A stretch of 36,218 nt of DNA from positions 1-36,218 of the forward strand of contig CAZXBB010000337.1 in assembly GCA_964638815.1 (NCBI GenBank), given 5' to 3'. This DNA is from CAZXBB01 sp964638815 (lineage in GTDB: Bacteria; Planctomycetota; Phycisphaerae; Phycisphaerales; SM1A02). Of the stretch, positions 16,926 to 24,071 are shown piece by piece. The notes under the pieces are model-generated. The model was not told where the DNA came from. It ran no database searches and was given only the letters and a program-made list of their open reading frames with translations. The translations under genes and the position numbers were made by a program. The stretch's first letter is position 1. Each line of letters begins with the position of its first letter.

Positions 16926-19523
16926 TCATCGGCCCAGATTGCGCAGGTGGTGCGCCGCGCGGGGATCCTCGGGGTTCGCCTCGATCAACGACTCCAGGAT
17001 CTCGCGCGCATAGGCCCGGTCGCTCTTCCGCCGATCGAGCGCTGCCCGCAGGCACACGACGTACGCGGTCCGGAAGTCGGCGCTCGCGCGCACGCTCTCG
17101 AGGTACAGCGCGATCGCCTCCGCGTCGCGTCCGTCCTGCATTCGCATCGCCCCCTCGAGGAACCGGTCGCGCGCGTCGAGATAGCGGTCGAGGCGGGCGC
17201 GCAGCGCGGGCGCGGCGTCGGCGCCGAGCACGCCATCCGCCGAGGCGCGGCACTCCACCAGCAGCGTCCGGAGACGGCCGTACGCCGACTCGCGTTTGGT
17301 GTAGGCCAGGCGCGGCGCTCGGAACATGACCCGCGGGTGATCGTCCGTGTTGAGCGGACCGGCGCCGGCGAACGCCCGCAGCTGCGCGTCGCCCGCGATG
17401 AAGCAGCCGAACAGCGTGAGATCGCCGCTGATCGCGACGGTCTCGAGCTCGGCCGCGAGCGCCGGGTCGGCGCCGACGCGCGTCTCGAACCACCCGTCGG
17501 CGTACGCCACCGGCGCCGCGCGCCCGACGAGCCCGAGCATCGGCGTGCCCGTGTTGAAGTGTGCGATGTACCCGGTGACCGAGGGAAAGACGGCGACGAA
17601 CGTGCGCGTGATCATCCGCAGGGTGTCGAGATCGAGCTGGTAGAGCGGGAGCCACTGGCAGAACAGGCCCCCGGGCGCGACGCGCTCACGAACGGCGGCG
17701 AAGTGCTCGCGCGTAAAGAGGGCGCCCGCGCCGTCCCGCGCCGGATGGAAGAGGTCGGCGATCACCACGTCGAAGGTCTCCTCCGACGCGCGCACGTACC
17801 GGCGGGCGTCGGCGGCCACGACGCGGCCGGCGCGGAGCGCCCCGATGCGGTTCGCAGCGCCGAAGTAGTCGAGGAGGTCGACGACTTCCGGGACCAGCTC
17901 GACCGCGGTGACCGCGACGCCCGCGTGCATCGTCGCGGCCCCGGCCGTGATCCCCGTCCCGACGCCGAGAAAGAGAACGCTCCTCGGCGCGGGGTGCAGC
18001 AGCAGCGGGATGTGGGCCTGCCGCCGGTCGGCGAACGATCGCGCCGTGCTTCCCATCGAGAACCGGTTGTTCACTTTGAGCACACGCCCGCCGTCGGGCC
18101 CCTCGAGCACGGCGACCGCCGCCATGACGCCGTCGCGGTACGCCACGAGACGCGACCCCGGCTCGCCCTGCACGAGGATGAGGCTCGTGGGCAGCACCGC
18201 GACGACGAGGATCGACGCGAGGGACGGAACCAGCCGGTGCGGGCGGACGGCGGACGGCGGCACGAGCGGCAGGTAGCCGGCAGCGATCGCCAGCAGCGTC
18301 CAGCGCGCGCCGACGAGCGGCAGGAGCGTGATCCCGAAGATCACGGACGCGAACGACGCGCCGAGCGTGTTGAGCCCGAGGGCGCGGCCGATCCCGTGCG
18401 TCTCCCGCCGCGCCGCCTGGACGAGATGGCTGAACGTGGCGCCCATCACGAGCGTCGGCGCGAGAAAGACGAGCAGCGCGAGCGTCATCTCCGCCGCCAC
18501 GGATCCGAGCGGCCCGCCGCCGAGCGCGAGGCGCGCCCGCTCGTACACTTCCTCGCTGGCCGGCAGCACGACGATGCCGACGAGGCACGTGAGCGTCTGG
18601 AGCTGGAGCAGCCACGTGAGCGGGCCCGCGAACGTCCGCTTCGCGGCGAACCGCTGGTAGAGCGCCGCCCCCGCCGCCGTGCCGAACAGGTAAACCGACA
18701 ACGCCGACGCGAAGCTGAAGACCGTGTTCTCGAGGACCTGGGCCATCACACGCACGCAGAGCACCTCGTAGCCGATGCCGAGCAGGCCGGTCGTGAAGAT
18801 CGTCGCCGCGAGCCGCGGCCGCGACGGCGGGTCGTCGAACGCGTGCGTGACGCGGGGACGCTCCGCCTCCCCCGCCGCGGGGCCGAACGCGGTGGCGGCC
18901 GCGCATAGAAAATTGACCGCAGCGATCGCGGCGATCGCCACGCGGAACCCGAACGCCGGGACGAGCACGAACGTCGCCAGCAACGTCCCCGCGACGGCGC
19001 CGGCCGTGTTGACCGCATAGAGGCCGGCGACGCCGGCCCCGCTCCCGCGCAGCCGCGCGACGAGCCGCTCCATCGCGGGCAGCGTCGCTCCCATGGCGAC
19101 CGTCGCGGGCAGGAGCCCCGCGAACGGAATCGCGAACGACCAGAACGCCTGTCGGAACGGCGAGGGATCGAGCCCGATCGCGCCCGCGGCGAATCGGTTG
19201 AGCCACGGAATGGCCGCGATCGTGACCAGGGCCCAGACGCCGATGACCACCTCGAGCAGGACATACCACCGGCCCGGCCGCCGGCTCCGGCTGATCCGCG
19301 CGTCCAGCGCGAACGCCCCCACCGCGAGCCCCCCGAAGAACGCGGCCACCACGGCGAGCAGGCTCGGCATCTCGTGCCCGAGACCGATCGCGAACATGCG
19401 CGTCCAGACGACCTCGTAACCGAGACCGGCGATGCCGGAGAGGAAGAAGATGATGTATGCGAGGCGCGGCAGGACAGGTCTTATACTCTGCGCGCCCCCG
19501 ATGCCCAAGGCTTCCTGCATCAT
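16926..19523 (-). CDS. Membrane-fused spermidine-synthase-like methyltransferase-fold protein with TPR tail
   Basis: 865 residues from ATG 19523. The N-terminal half holds many hydrophobic helices (for example LAYIIFFLSGIAGLGYEVVW), forming the MFS-like membrane part seen in fused 'MFS/spermidine synthase' proteins. From about residue 470 a Rossmann domain has LFLGVGTGITAG (GVGTG at 520-524), then VTAVELVPEVVDLLDYF and VVIADLFHPARDG. Authentic spermidine synthases carry GGGDG at the first loop; Thr-523 replaces that Asp, so aminopropyl transfer is doubtful. The last ~110 residues (REILESLIEANPEDPRAAHHL) are TPR-like. The N-terminus is uncertain: the first 22 bp overlap the opposite-strand kdsB start, and no alternative start codon stands close before the first helix. 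Substrate unknown. Confidence 0.85.
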   Translation of the reverse strand: MMQEALGIGGAQSIRPVLPRLAYIIFFLSGIAGLGYEVVWTRMFAIGLGHEMPSLLAVVAAFFGGLAVGAFALDARISRSRRPGRWYVLLEVVIGVWALVTIAAIPWLNRFAAGAIGLDPSPFRQAFWSFAIPFAGLLPATVAMGATLPAMERLVARLRGSGAGVAGLYAVNTAGAVAGTLLATFVLVPAFGFRVAIAAIAAVNFLCAAATAFGPAAGEAERPRVTHAFDDPPSRPRLAATIFTTGLLGIGYEVLCVRVMAQVLENTVFSFASALSVYLFGTAAGAALYQRFAAKRTFAGPLTWLLQLQTLTCLVGIVVLPASEEVYERARLALGGGPLGSVAAEMTLALLVFLAPTLVMGATFSHLVQAARRETHGIGRALGLNTLGASFASVIFGITLLPLVGARWTLLAIAAGYLPLVPPSAVRPHRLVPSLASILVVAVLPTSLILVQGEPGSRLVAYRDGVMAAVAVLEGPDGGRVLKVNNRFSMGSTARSFADRRQAHIPLLLHPAPRSVLFLGVGTGITAGAATMHAGVAVTAVELVPEVVDLLDYFGAANRIGALRAGRVVAADARRYVRASEETFDVVIADLFHPARDGAGALFTREHFAAVRERVAPGGLFCQWLPLYQLDLDTLRMITRTFVAVFPSVTGYIAHFNTGTPMLGLVGRAAPVAYADGWFETRVGADPALAAELETVAISGDLTLFGCFIAGDAQLRAFAGAGPLNTDDHPRVMFRAPRLAYTKRESAYGRLRTLLVECRASADGVLGADAAPALRARLDRYLDARDRFLEGAMRMQDGRDAEAIALYLESVRASADFRTAYVVCLRAALDRRKSDRAYAREILESLIEANPEDPRAAHHLRNLGR
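19480..19487. promoter_or_regulatory. Symmetric -10 region between kdsB and the membrane protein gene
   Basis: The plus strand reads TATACT (19482-19487), 13 bp before kdsB ATG; the minus strand reads TATAAG (19485-19480). No -35 is clear on either side. If the minus box works, its transcript would begin inside the annotated N-terminus of the minus gene, which questions that start. Confidence 0.35.
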
Positions 19524-20253
19524 CCCCGCCCGCTACGCCTCCTCGCGATTCCCCGGGAAGGTCCTCGCCGATCGCACCGGCAAGCCGATGATCCGGCACG
19601 TCTGCGAGCAGGCGGCGCGGGCGTCCTCGGTCGCGGAGGTGATCGTCGCGACGGACGACGACCGCATCCGGCGCGCCGTCGAGGCGTTCGGCGGGGTCGT
19701 GGTCATGACACGCGGCGACCATCCGAACGGCACGTCGCGGATCGCGGAGGCCGCCGCGTTCGTTCCGTCGCCGCTGATCGTCAACGTGCAGGCAGACGAG
19801 CCGGAGATCGAGCCGGGGCTGATCGACGCGGCGGTCGCCCACCTGGCGGCGCACGGGGACTGCCCGGTCGGGACCGTGGCGTCGCCCTTCGCACCCGGCG
19901 ACGACCCCACCGACCCGAACGTGGTCAAGGTGGTGCTCGATCGCGACGGCCGCGCGCTCCTCTTCAGCCGCGCGCTGATCCCGCACGCGCGCGACGCGGG
20001 CACGCCGGCCGCGGTGCCGCTCCGCCACGTCGGCCTGTACGTCTACCGTCGGGAGTTCCTGGCGACGTACGTCGCCCTGCCGCCGACGCCGCTGGAGCAG
20101 ACGGAGCAGCTCGAGCAGCTTCGCATCCTCGAGCACGGGCACCGCATCGCGGTGGCGGTGGCGGCGTCGTCCCACGCGGGGATCGACACCGAAGAGCAGT
20201 ACGACGCCTTCGTCGAGCGCTCGGCCCGGCGAGGCGCGCCGGCCGCCGACTGA
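19501..20253 (+). CDS. kdsB: 3-deoxy-manno-octulosonate cytidylyltransferase (CMP-Kdo synthetase)
   Basis: 250 residues, the normal length. Activates Kdo with CTP to CMP-Kdo for lipid A-core synthesis, so the organism is expected to make Kdo-containing LPS. The start MPKASCIIPARYASSRFPGK fits the family N-terminus (IIPAR.AS.R.PGK nucleotide-binding loop). NVQADEPEIEP corresponds to NVQGDEP (Gly to Ala), with the metal-binding Asp retained. ALLFSRALIPHARD matches the A.YFSR..IP motif, and HVGLYVYRREFL, LEQTEQLEQLRILEHG and GIDTEEQYD complete the family pattern. The 5' leader would be about 7 nt if TATACT at 19482 is the -10, so it may be read leaderless. CTP would come from pyrG, present elsewhere in the window. 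Confidence 0.96.
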   Translation: MPKASCIIPARYASSRFPGKVLADRTGKPMIRHVCEQAARASSVAEVIVATDDDRIRRAVEAFGGVVVMTRGDHPNGTSRIAEAAAFVPSPLIVNVQADEPEIEPGLIDAAVAHLAAHGDCPVGTVASPFAPGDDPTDPNVVKVVLDRDGRALLFSRALIPHARDAGTPAAVPLRHVGLYVYRREFLATYVALPPTPLEQTEQLEQLRILEHGHRIAVAVAASSHAGIDTEEQYDAFVERSARRGAPAAD

Positions 20254-20406
20254 ACGCGCCGGACGCGACGAGCCTCAGTGCCGGCGGCGACCGGGGCGAG
20301 CGAAACCGGCCGGCGCCGGCAGCACCGCGGCGCCCGACGCCCGACGCCGGGACGCCGGGCAGATCGTGGACAAGCTGGCGCCCCCGGATCGGCGCCTGTC
20401 GTCTGC

Positions 20407-20412
20407 TAACCT
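20407..20412 (+). promoter_or_regulatory. Candidate -10 (TAACCT) giving a leaderless RNase HII-like mRNA
   Basis: TAACCT is followed by 7 bases and then ATG 20420, the same spacing seen upstream of def. No Shine-Dalgarno lies between. The 166-bp gap behind kdsB is otherwise GC-rich with short direct repeats (CCCGACG type). Confidence 0.3.
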
Positions 20413-20419
20413 CACCCGG

Positions 20420-21403
20420 ATGCTCGTCTACGCCGGAATCGACGAGGCCGGTTACGGCCCGATGCTGGGCCCGCTCTGCGTCGGCGCGACGGCGTTCGTG
20501 GTGGCGGACGCAGACGCGAAGGCCGGCGCGCCGGACCTTTGGGCGCGGCTCGCGCACGTGATCTGCCGCGACAAGCGCGACGCGCGGCGGCGCATCGCGG
20601 TCGACGATTCCAAGAAGCTCAAGGGCGCGAACCTCGCGGTCAGGGTGCACCCGCTGAAGCACCTCGAGCGCGCCGTGCTGGCCTTCGACGCCACGCGCGA
20701 CGGGCGACGCCGCGCGCTGCCGGCGTGTGACGCGGATCTCTTCGACCGCCTCGCCGCGCAGGTGGCGACGCGGCCGTGGTACGCCTCGACGACGACCCTC
20801 CCGGTCGCCCACGGGGCGGACGAGATGGGAATCGCCGTCGGCCGCCTTCACCGCGGCCTGACCGCCGCGGGCATCCGGTGCGAAACCCTTGCCTGCGAGA
20901 CGGTCCACGCCGAGGACTTCAACCGCGGAGTCGAGCGCACGGGCACGAAGGCGAGCGTCAACTTCGAGGCGGCGAGCCGCCACCTCGGCCGCATCTGGGA
21001 CCGCTGGCCCGACGCGCACCCGCGGGTCATCGTCGACCGCCAGGGCGGACGCGCCCACTACCGGGAGGAGCTGCGGACCGCCTTCCCCGAAGCTTCCATC
21101 CGCATCCTGGCGGAGAGCGACACGATCAGCCGCTATCGCCTCGACCGCGACGGATCGCGGCTCACCGTCAGCTTCGAAACCGAATCTGAACGGAAGCACC
21201 TTCCGGCCGCGCTGGCCTCCATGACGGCGAAGTACGTCCGCGAGCTGCTCATGACGCGCATGAACCGGTTCTTTCAGGGCCACCTTCCCGAGCTCAGGCC
21301 GACGGCCGGCTACGTGCAGGACGGGCGACGCTACCTCCACGAGATCGAGCCGGTGATCGCCCGGCTCGGGCTGCCGCGGGGCGCGCTGGTCCGGTCGGTG
21401 TGA
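20420..21403 (+). CDS. RNase HII-like nuclease, divergent long form
   Basis: 327 residues against about 200-220 for typical RNase HII. The start MLVYAGIDEAGYGPMLGPL carries the family opening motif (GIDEAGxGP), with Asp-8 and Glu-9 as metal ligands. DDSKKLKG matches the family's DSK.L motif. Later VIVDRQGGRAHY, ILAESDTISRYRL and SMTAKYVRELLM fit the remaining acidic ligands and the helix that follows them. Extra sequence of about 70-90 residues sits between DDSKKL and the third acidic motif. It should cut RNA in RNA-DNA hybrids, for example to remove misincorporated ribonucleotides, but the insertions make exact activity uncertain. The ATG is chosen because GIDEAG normally begins within ten residues of the start. 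Confidence 0.85.
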   Translation: MLVYAGIDEAGYGPMLGPLCVGATAFVVADADAKAGAPDLWARLAHVICRDKRDARRRIAVDDSKKLKGANLAVRVHPLKHLERAVLAFDATRDGRRRALPACDADLFDRLAAQVATRPWYASTTTLPVAHGADEMGIAVGRLHRGLTAAGIRCETLACETVHAEDFNRGVERTGTKASVNFEAASRHLGRIWDRWPDAHPRVIVDRQGGRAHYREELRTAFPEASIRILAESDTISRYRLDRDGSRLTVSFETESERKHLPAALASMTAKYVRELLMTRMNRFFQGHLPELRPTAGYVQDGRRYLHEIEPVIARLGLPRGALVRSV

Positions 21404-21456
21404 GACCGGTGCCGAAACCCCGGACCTCCCTCAAGCTCAATCCCCGACATCGCCGA

Positions 21457-21484
21457 TTGACTGGCGTGGAAGGGGTGCTAGACT
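21457..21484 (+). promoter_or_regulatory. Strong sigma70-type promoter for fusA
   Basis: TTGACT (21457-21462), a 16-bp spacer, then TAGACT (21479-21484). Transcription should start near 21491, giving a leader of about 327 nt before the fusA ATG. This is the best promoter match in the window. Confidence 0.7.
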
Positions 21485-21491
21485 GCCGCAA

Positions 21492-21538
21492 CCCGGGAAT
21501 CTTTCCGGGGCCTTGTATTTACGGGCGATTTTCCCCGG
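21492..21538 (+). promoter_or_regulatory. Two mutually exclusive hairpins at the start of the fusA leader
   Basis: CCCGG (21492-21496) can pair with CCGGG (21505-21509). The same central block, as CCGGGG (21505-21510), can instead pair with CCCCGG (21533-21538). Such shared-arm geometry is typical of attenuators and riboswitch expression platforms, but no known riboswitch core is recognised. Confidence 0.4.
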
Positions 21539-21580
21539 CTGCGACCCGGCTGCGACCCGGTGCGACCCGGTGCGAGCCGG
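21539..21580 (+). repeat. Four 10-11 bp tandem repeats (TGCGACCCGG) in the fusA leader
   Basis: Units at 21539-21549, 21550-21560, 21561-21570 and 21571-21580. The first two are CTGCGACCCGG, the third lacks the leading C, and the last has one substitution. They lie immediately upstream of the leader ORF's Shine-Dalgarno. Confidence 0.85.
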
Positions 21581-21598
21581 TGTGAAAGGAGCAGGCCG

Positions 21599-21631
21599 AT
21601 GACTGACGACGAGAACGCCCGCCTGCGCTAG
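21599..21631 (+). CDS. Ten-residue leader ORF upstream of fusA
   Basis: ATG 21599 to TAG 21629-21631 encodes MTDDENARLR. AAGGAG at 21586-21591, seven bases upstream, is a near-ideal Shine-Dalgarno, whereas the fusA ATG 187 bp downstream has none. The peptide is charged and ends in ARLR; the last codons (CTG CGC) sit in the 5' arm of a following hairpin (21624-21656). This arrangement suggests a translated regulatory leader peptide. Alternatively, the Shine-Dalgarno could be coincidental. Confidence 0.5.
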   Translation: MTDDENARLR

Positions 21632-21656
21632 ACGGTCCCTTCACCGGCTCAGCGCA
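21624..21656 (+). promoter_or_regulatory. Hairpin overlapping the end of the leader ORF
   Basis: Outer stem TGCGCT (21624-21629) / AGCGCA (21651-21656) and inner stem CGGT (21633-21636) / ACCG (21643-21646) around CCCTTC. A ribosome finishing the leader ORF would cover the 5' arm and prevent it forming. Confidence 0.4.
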
Positions 21657-21760
21657 ACGCGGGCCGGAATGAACCGAGGACCGAGACTCCTCAACAACCC
21701 AACGTCCTGGTCGTGTCTCCGCCCTTCCCAAGGGACATCGCGACCACTCCGCACCCCGGC

Positions 21761-21783
21761 AGCCGCCTTCACGATCGGCGGCT
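21761..21783 (+). promoter_or_regulatory. Hairpin just before the fusA start
   Basis: Perfect 7-bp stem AGCCGCC (21761-21767) / GGCGGCT (21777-21783) with a 9-nt loop, 34 bp before the fusA ATG. It could influence ribosome loading at a start codon that lacks a Shine-Dalgarno. Between 21657 and 21760 I see no other clear element. Confidence 0.4.
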
Positions 21784-21817
21784 CGCCCAGTCCGATAACC
21801 AACGTAAGTCCAGACCC

Positions 21818-23932
21818 ATGTCCATCGACCTCACCAAAGTCCGCAACATCGGCATTTGCGCCCACATCGACGCCGGCAAGACCACGGTCACCGAGCGGGT
21901 GCTGTTCTACACCGGCCGCAACTACAAGATGGGCGAGGTTCACGAGGGCACGGCCACGATGGACTTCCTCGCCGAGGAGCAGGAGCGCGGCATCACGATC
22001 CAGTCCGCCGCGACGACCTGCCCGTGGACCTACAACGGCGTCGACTACAAGGTCAACCTGATCGACACGCCCGGCCACGTGGACTTCACGATCGAGGTGG
22101 AGCGATCGATGCGCGTCCTCGACGGCGCGGTCGTCGTATTCGACGGCAAGGAGGGTGTCGAGGCGCAGTCCGAGACCGTCTGGCACCAGGCCGAGCGTTA
22201 CCGCGTGCCCCGCATCTGCTTCATCAACAAGATGGACAAGATCGGCGCCGACTTCGAGTTCAGCTTCAACTCCATCAGGGACCGGCTCGGCGTCAACCCG
22301 ATCGCCGTGCAACTTCCCATCGGCGCCTCCGAGACCTTCGAGGGCATCATCGACCTCGTCGAGATGAAGGCGTACTACTTCGACGCCAGCGAGCTCGGCG
22401 CGATCGTCGAGGAGCGCGAGATCCCCCAAGGCATGCGCGAGATGGCCGAGCTCTTCCACCACGAGCTGCTCGAAGCCGCGACGAACATCGACGACACGCT
22501 GACCGAGCAGTACCTCGAGGACGAGAACGCGATCACGCCCCAGCAGATCCGCGCGGCGCTGCGGCGCGGCACGATCTCGCACAAGTGCTACCCCGTCTTC
22601 TGCGGCTCGGCGCTCAGGAACATCGGCGTCCAGCGTCTGCTCAACGGCGTCGTCGACTACCTGCCGAACCCGACCGAGGTCCCGGTCGTCGAGGGCACCC
22701 ATCCGAAGGACAAGAAGCACCGGCTCACGCGTCCTCACTCGGAGGACGCCCCGTTCTCCGCCCTGGTCTTCAAGGTCGTCTCCGACACCCACGGCGACCT
22801 GACCTACGTTCGCGTCTACTCGGGAAGACTCGATAAGGGCTCGCGCGTGCTCAACCCGGTGAACGGCAAGAAGGAGAACATCAGCCGCATCTTCGAGATG
22901 CACGCGAAGGATCGCACGCCGCTCGACTCGGTCAGCGCCGGCGGTATTGTCGCGGTGATCGGTCTCAAGCACTCGGCGACGGGCGACACGCTGTGCGCCC
23001 CGGACGATCCGATCGTCCTCGAGCGCATGGACTTCCCCGAGCCGGTCATCTCGATGGCGATCGAGCCGAACACGAACGACGACAAGAAGAGGCTCGGCGA
23101 GGCACTCACCACGATCCGCCGTGAGGATCCCTCGTTCCGCGCTTCCTACAACGAGGAAACGGGCGAGACGATCATCGCCGGCATGGGCGAGCTGCACCTC
23201 GAGATCGTGAAGAACAAGCTCGTTCGCGACATGAAGATCGGCGTCAAGGTCGGCACGCCGCGCGTGAGCTATCGCGAGACGATCACGGGCTCGGCGAAGG
23301 ACGTGCGCGGCAAGTTCGTCAAGCAGACCGGCGGTCGCGGCCAGTTCGGCGACGCGATCATCAACGTCTGCCCCATCACCCGCGCCGAAGCCGAGGAGCA
23401 GGATCTCGACATCATCAACGGCGTGGCGTTCGTGGACAAGGTCACTCAGGGCCGCATCCCGCGGGAGTACATCCCGTCGGTGGCGACCGGCATCCGCAAC
23501 GCGGCGACGTCCGGCATCCTCGGCGGCTACCCGATGGTGAACATCAAGGTCGAGCTGGTCGACGGCTCCGCGCACGAGGTGGACTCGAGCCAGATCGCGT
23601 TCGAGCAGGCGGGCGCGCTCGCGTTCCGTGAGGCGTGCACGAAGGCCGGTCTCGCGCTGCTCGAGCCGATCATGAAGGTGACGATCAGCACGCCCGACGA
23701 GTTCTTCGGCTCGGTCTCCGGCGACCTCTCATCCCGTCGCGGCAACATCGTCGACACGGAGATTCGCGGGAAGATCCGCATCATCCACGCGGAGGTGCCG
23801 CTGTCGGAGATGTTCGGCTACACGACCGTCCTGCGCGGCATGACCCAGGGCCGGGCCAGCAGCACGATGGAGCCCGCCGAGTACCGGCTGATGCCGGATC
23901 GGTTGCGGGAAGAGGTGCTGGCGAAGGCCTGA
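21818..23932 (+). CDS. fusA: Elongation factor G
   Basis: 704 residues, the usual EF-G length. GTPase that moves tRNAs and mRNA through the ribosome. The G domain has AHIDAGKTT (G1), RGITI (G2), DTPGHVDF (G3), NKMD (G4) and CGSA (G5). Domains II-V follow in order, including GMGELHLEI and the domain IV segment GGRGQFGDA. MSIDLTKVRNIGICAHID is the normal N-terminus, so ATG 21818 is chosen although no Shine-Dalgarno precedes it. QSAATT after RGITI (many canonical EF-Gs have TSAATT) and the solitary location, away from rpsL-rpsG-tuf, leave open that this is one of several EF-G paralogues, as planctomycetes often have more than one. Expression is probably controlled by the structured leader upstream. 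Confidence 0.95.
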   Translation: MSIDLTKVRNIGICAHIDAGKTTVTERVLFYTGRNYKMGEVHEGTATMDFLAEEQERGITIQSAATTCPWTYNGVDYKVNLIDTPGHVDFTIEVERSMRVLDGAVVVFDGKEGVEAQSETVWHQAERYRVPRICFINKMDKIGADFEFSFNSIRDRLGVNPIAVQLPIGASETFEGIIDLVEMKAYYFDASELGAIVEEREIPQGMREMAELFHHELLEAATNIDDTLTEQYLEDENAITPQQIRAALRRGTISHKCYPVFCGSALRNIGVQRLLNGVVDYLPNPTEVPVVEGTHPKDKKHRLTRPHSEDAPFSALVFKVVSDTHGDLTYVRVYSGRLDKGSRVLNPVNGKKENISRIFEMHAKDRTPLDSVSAGGIVAVIGLKHSATGDTLCAPDDPIVLERMDFPEPVISMAIEPNTNDDKKRLGEALTTIRREDPSFRASYNEETGETIIAGMGELHLEIVKNKLVRDMKIGVKVGTPRVSYRETITGSAKDVRGKFVKQTGGRGQFGDAIINVCPITRAEAEEQDLDIINGVAFVDKVTQGRIPREYIPSVATGIRNAATSGILGGYPMVNIKVELVDGSAHEVDSSQIAFEQAGALAFREACTKAGLALLEPIMKVTISTPDEFFGSVSGDLSSRRGNIVDTEIRGKIRIIHAEVPLSEMFGYTTVLRGMTQGRASSTMEPAEYRLMPDRLREEVLAKA

Positions 23933-23941
23933 TCCGGTCGG

Positions 23942-23971
23942 GTCCGTGTCCGGCCCGCGTGCGGCACGGAC
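23942..23971 (+). terminator. Hairpin after fusA
   Basis: GTCCGTG (23942-23948) pairs with CACGGAC (23965-23971), with a shorter inner stem, starting 10 bp after the fusA stop. No U-tract follows. Confidence 0.5.
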
Positions 23972-23986
23972 ACGTTGGTCGCATCG

Positions 23987-24032
23987 GTGATCCCAAGTAC
24001 GGGGTATCACGACCGACGCGCGAGAACGCGCG
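23987..24032 (+). promoter_or_regulatory. Inverted repeat and hairpin upstream of the phosphatase gene
   Basis: GTGATCCC (23987-23994) is mirrored by GGGTATCAC (24002-24010) with one extra base, an operator-like inverted repeat. Directly after it, CGCGCG-AGAA-CGCGCG (24017-24032) is a perfect 6-bp hairpin. Both lie within 90 bp of the phosphatase start. Confidence 0.35.
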
Positions 24033-24071
24033 GGTGTTGTGGTATCGTTGAGACGCGACGGATTGCCGCCC

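Noticed and set aside
17686..20175. 829-codon minus-strand frame over the membrane protein and kdsB
   Set aside because: Arg-rich shadow of the true frame ending at 16926, with no recognisable domain.
21713..21817. 35-residue extension upstream of EF-G Met
   Set aside because: EF-G normally begins about ten residues before NIGI, and the extension has no family sequence.
24039..24071. GTG 24039 as the phosphatase start
   Set aside because: It adds 11 residues without a Shine-Dalgarno. It cannot be excluded, but ATG 24072 is simpler.
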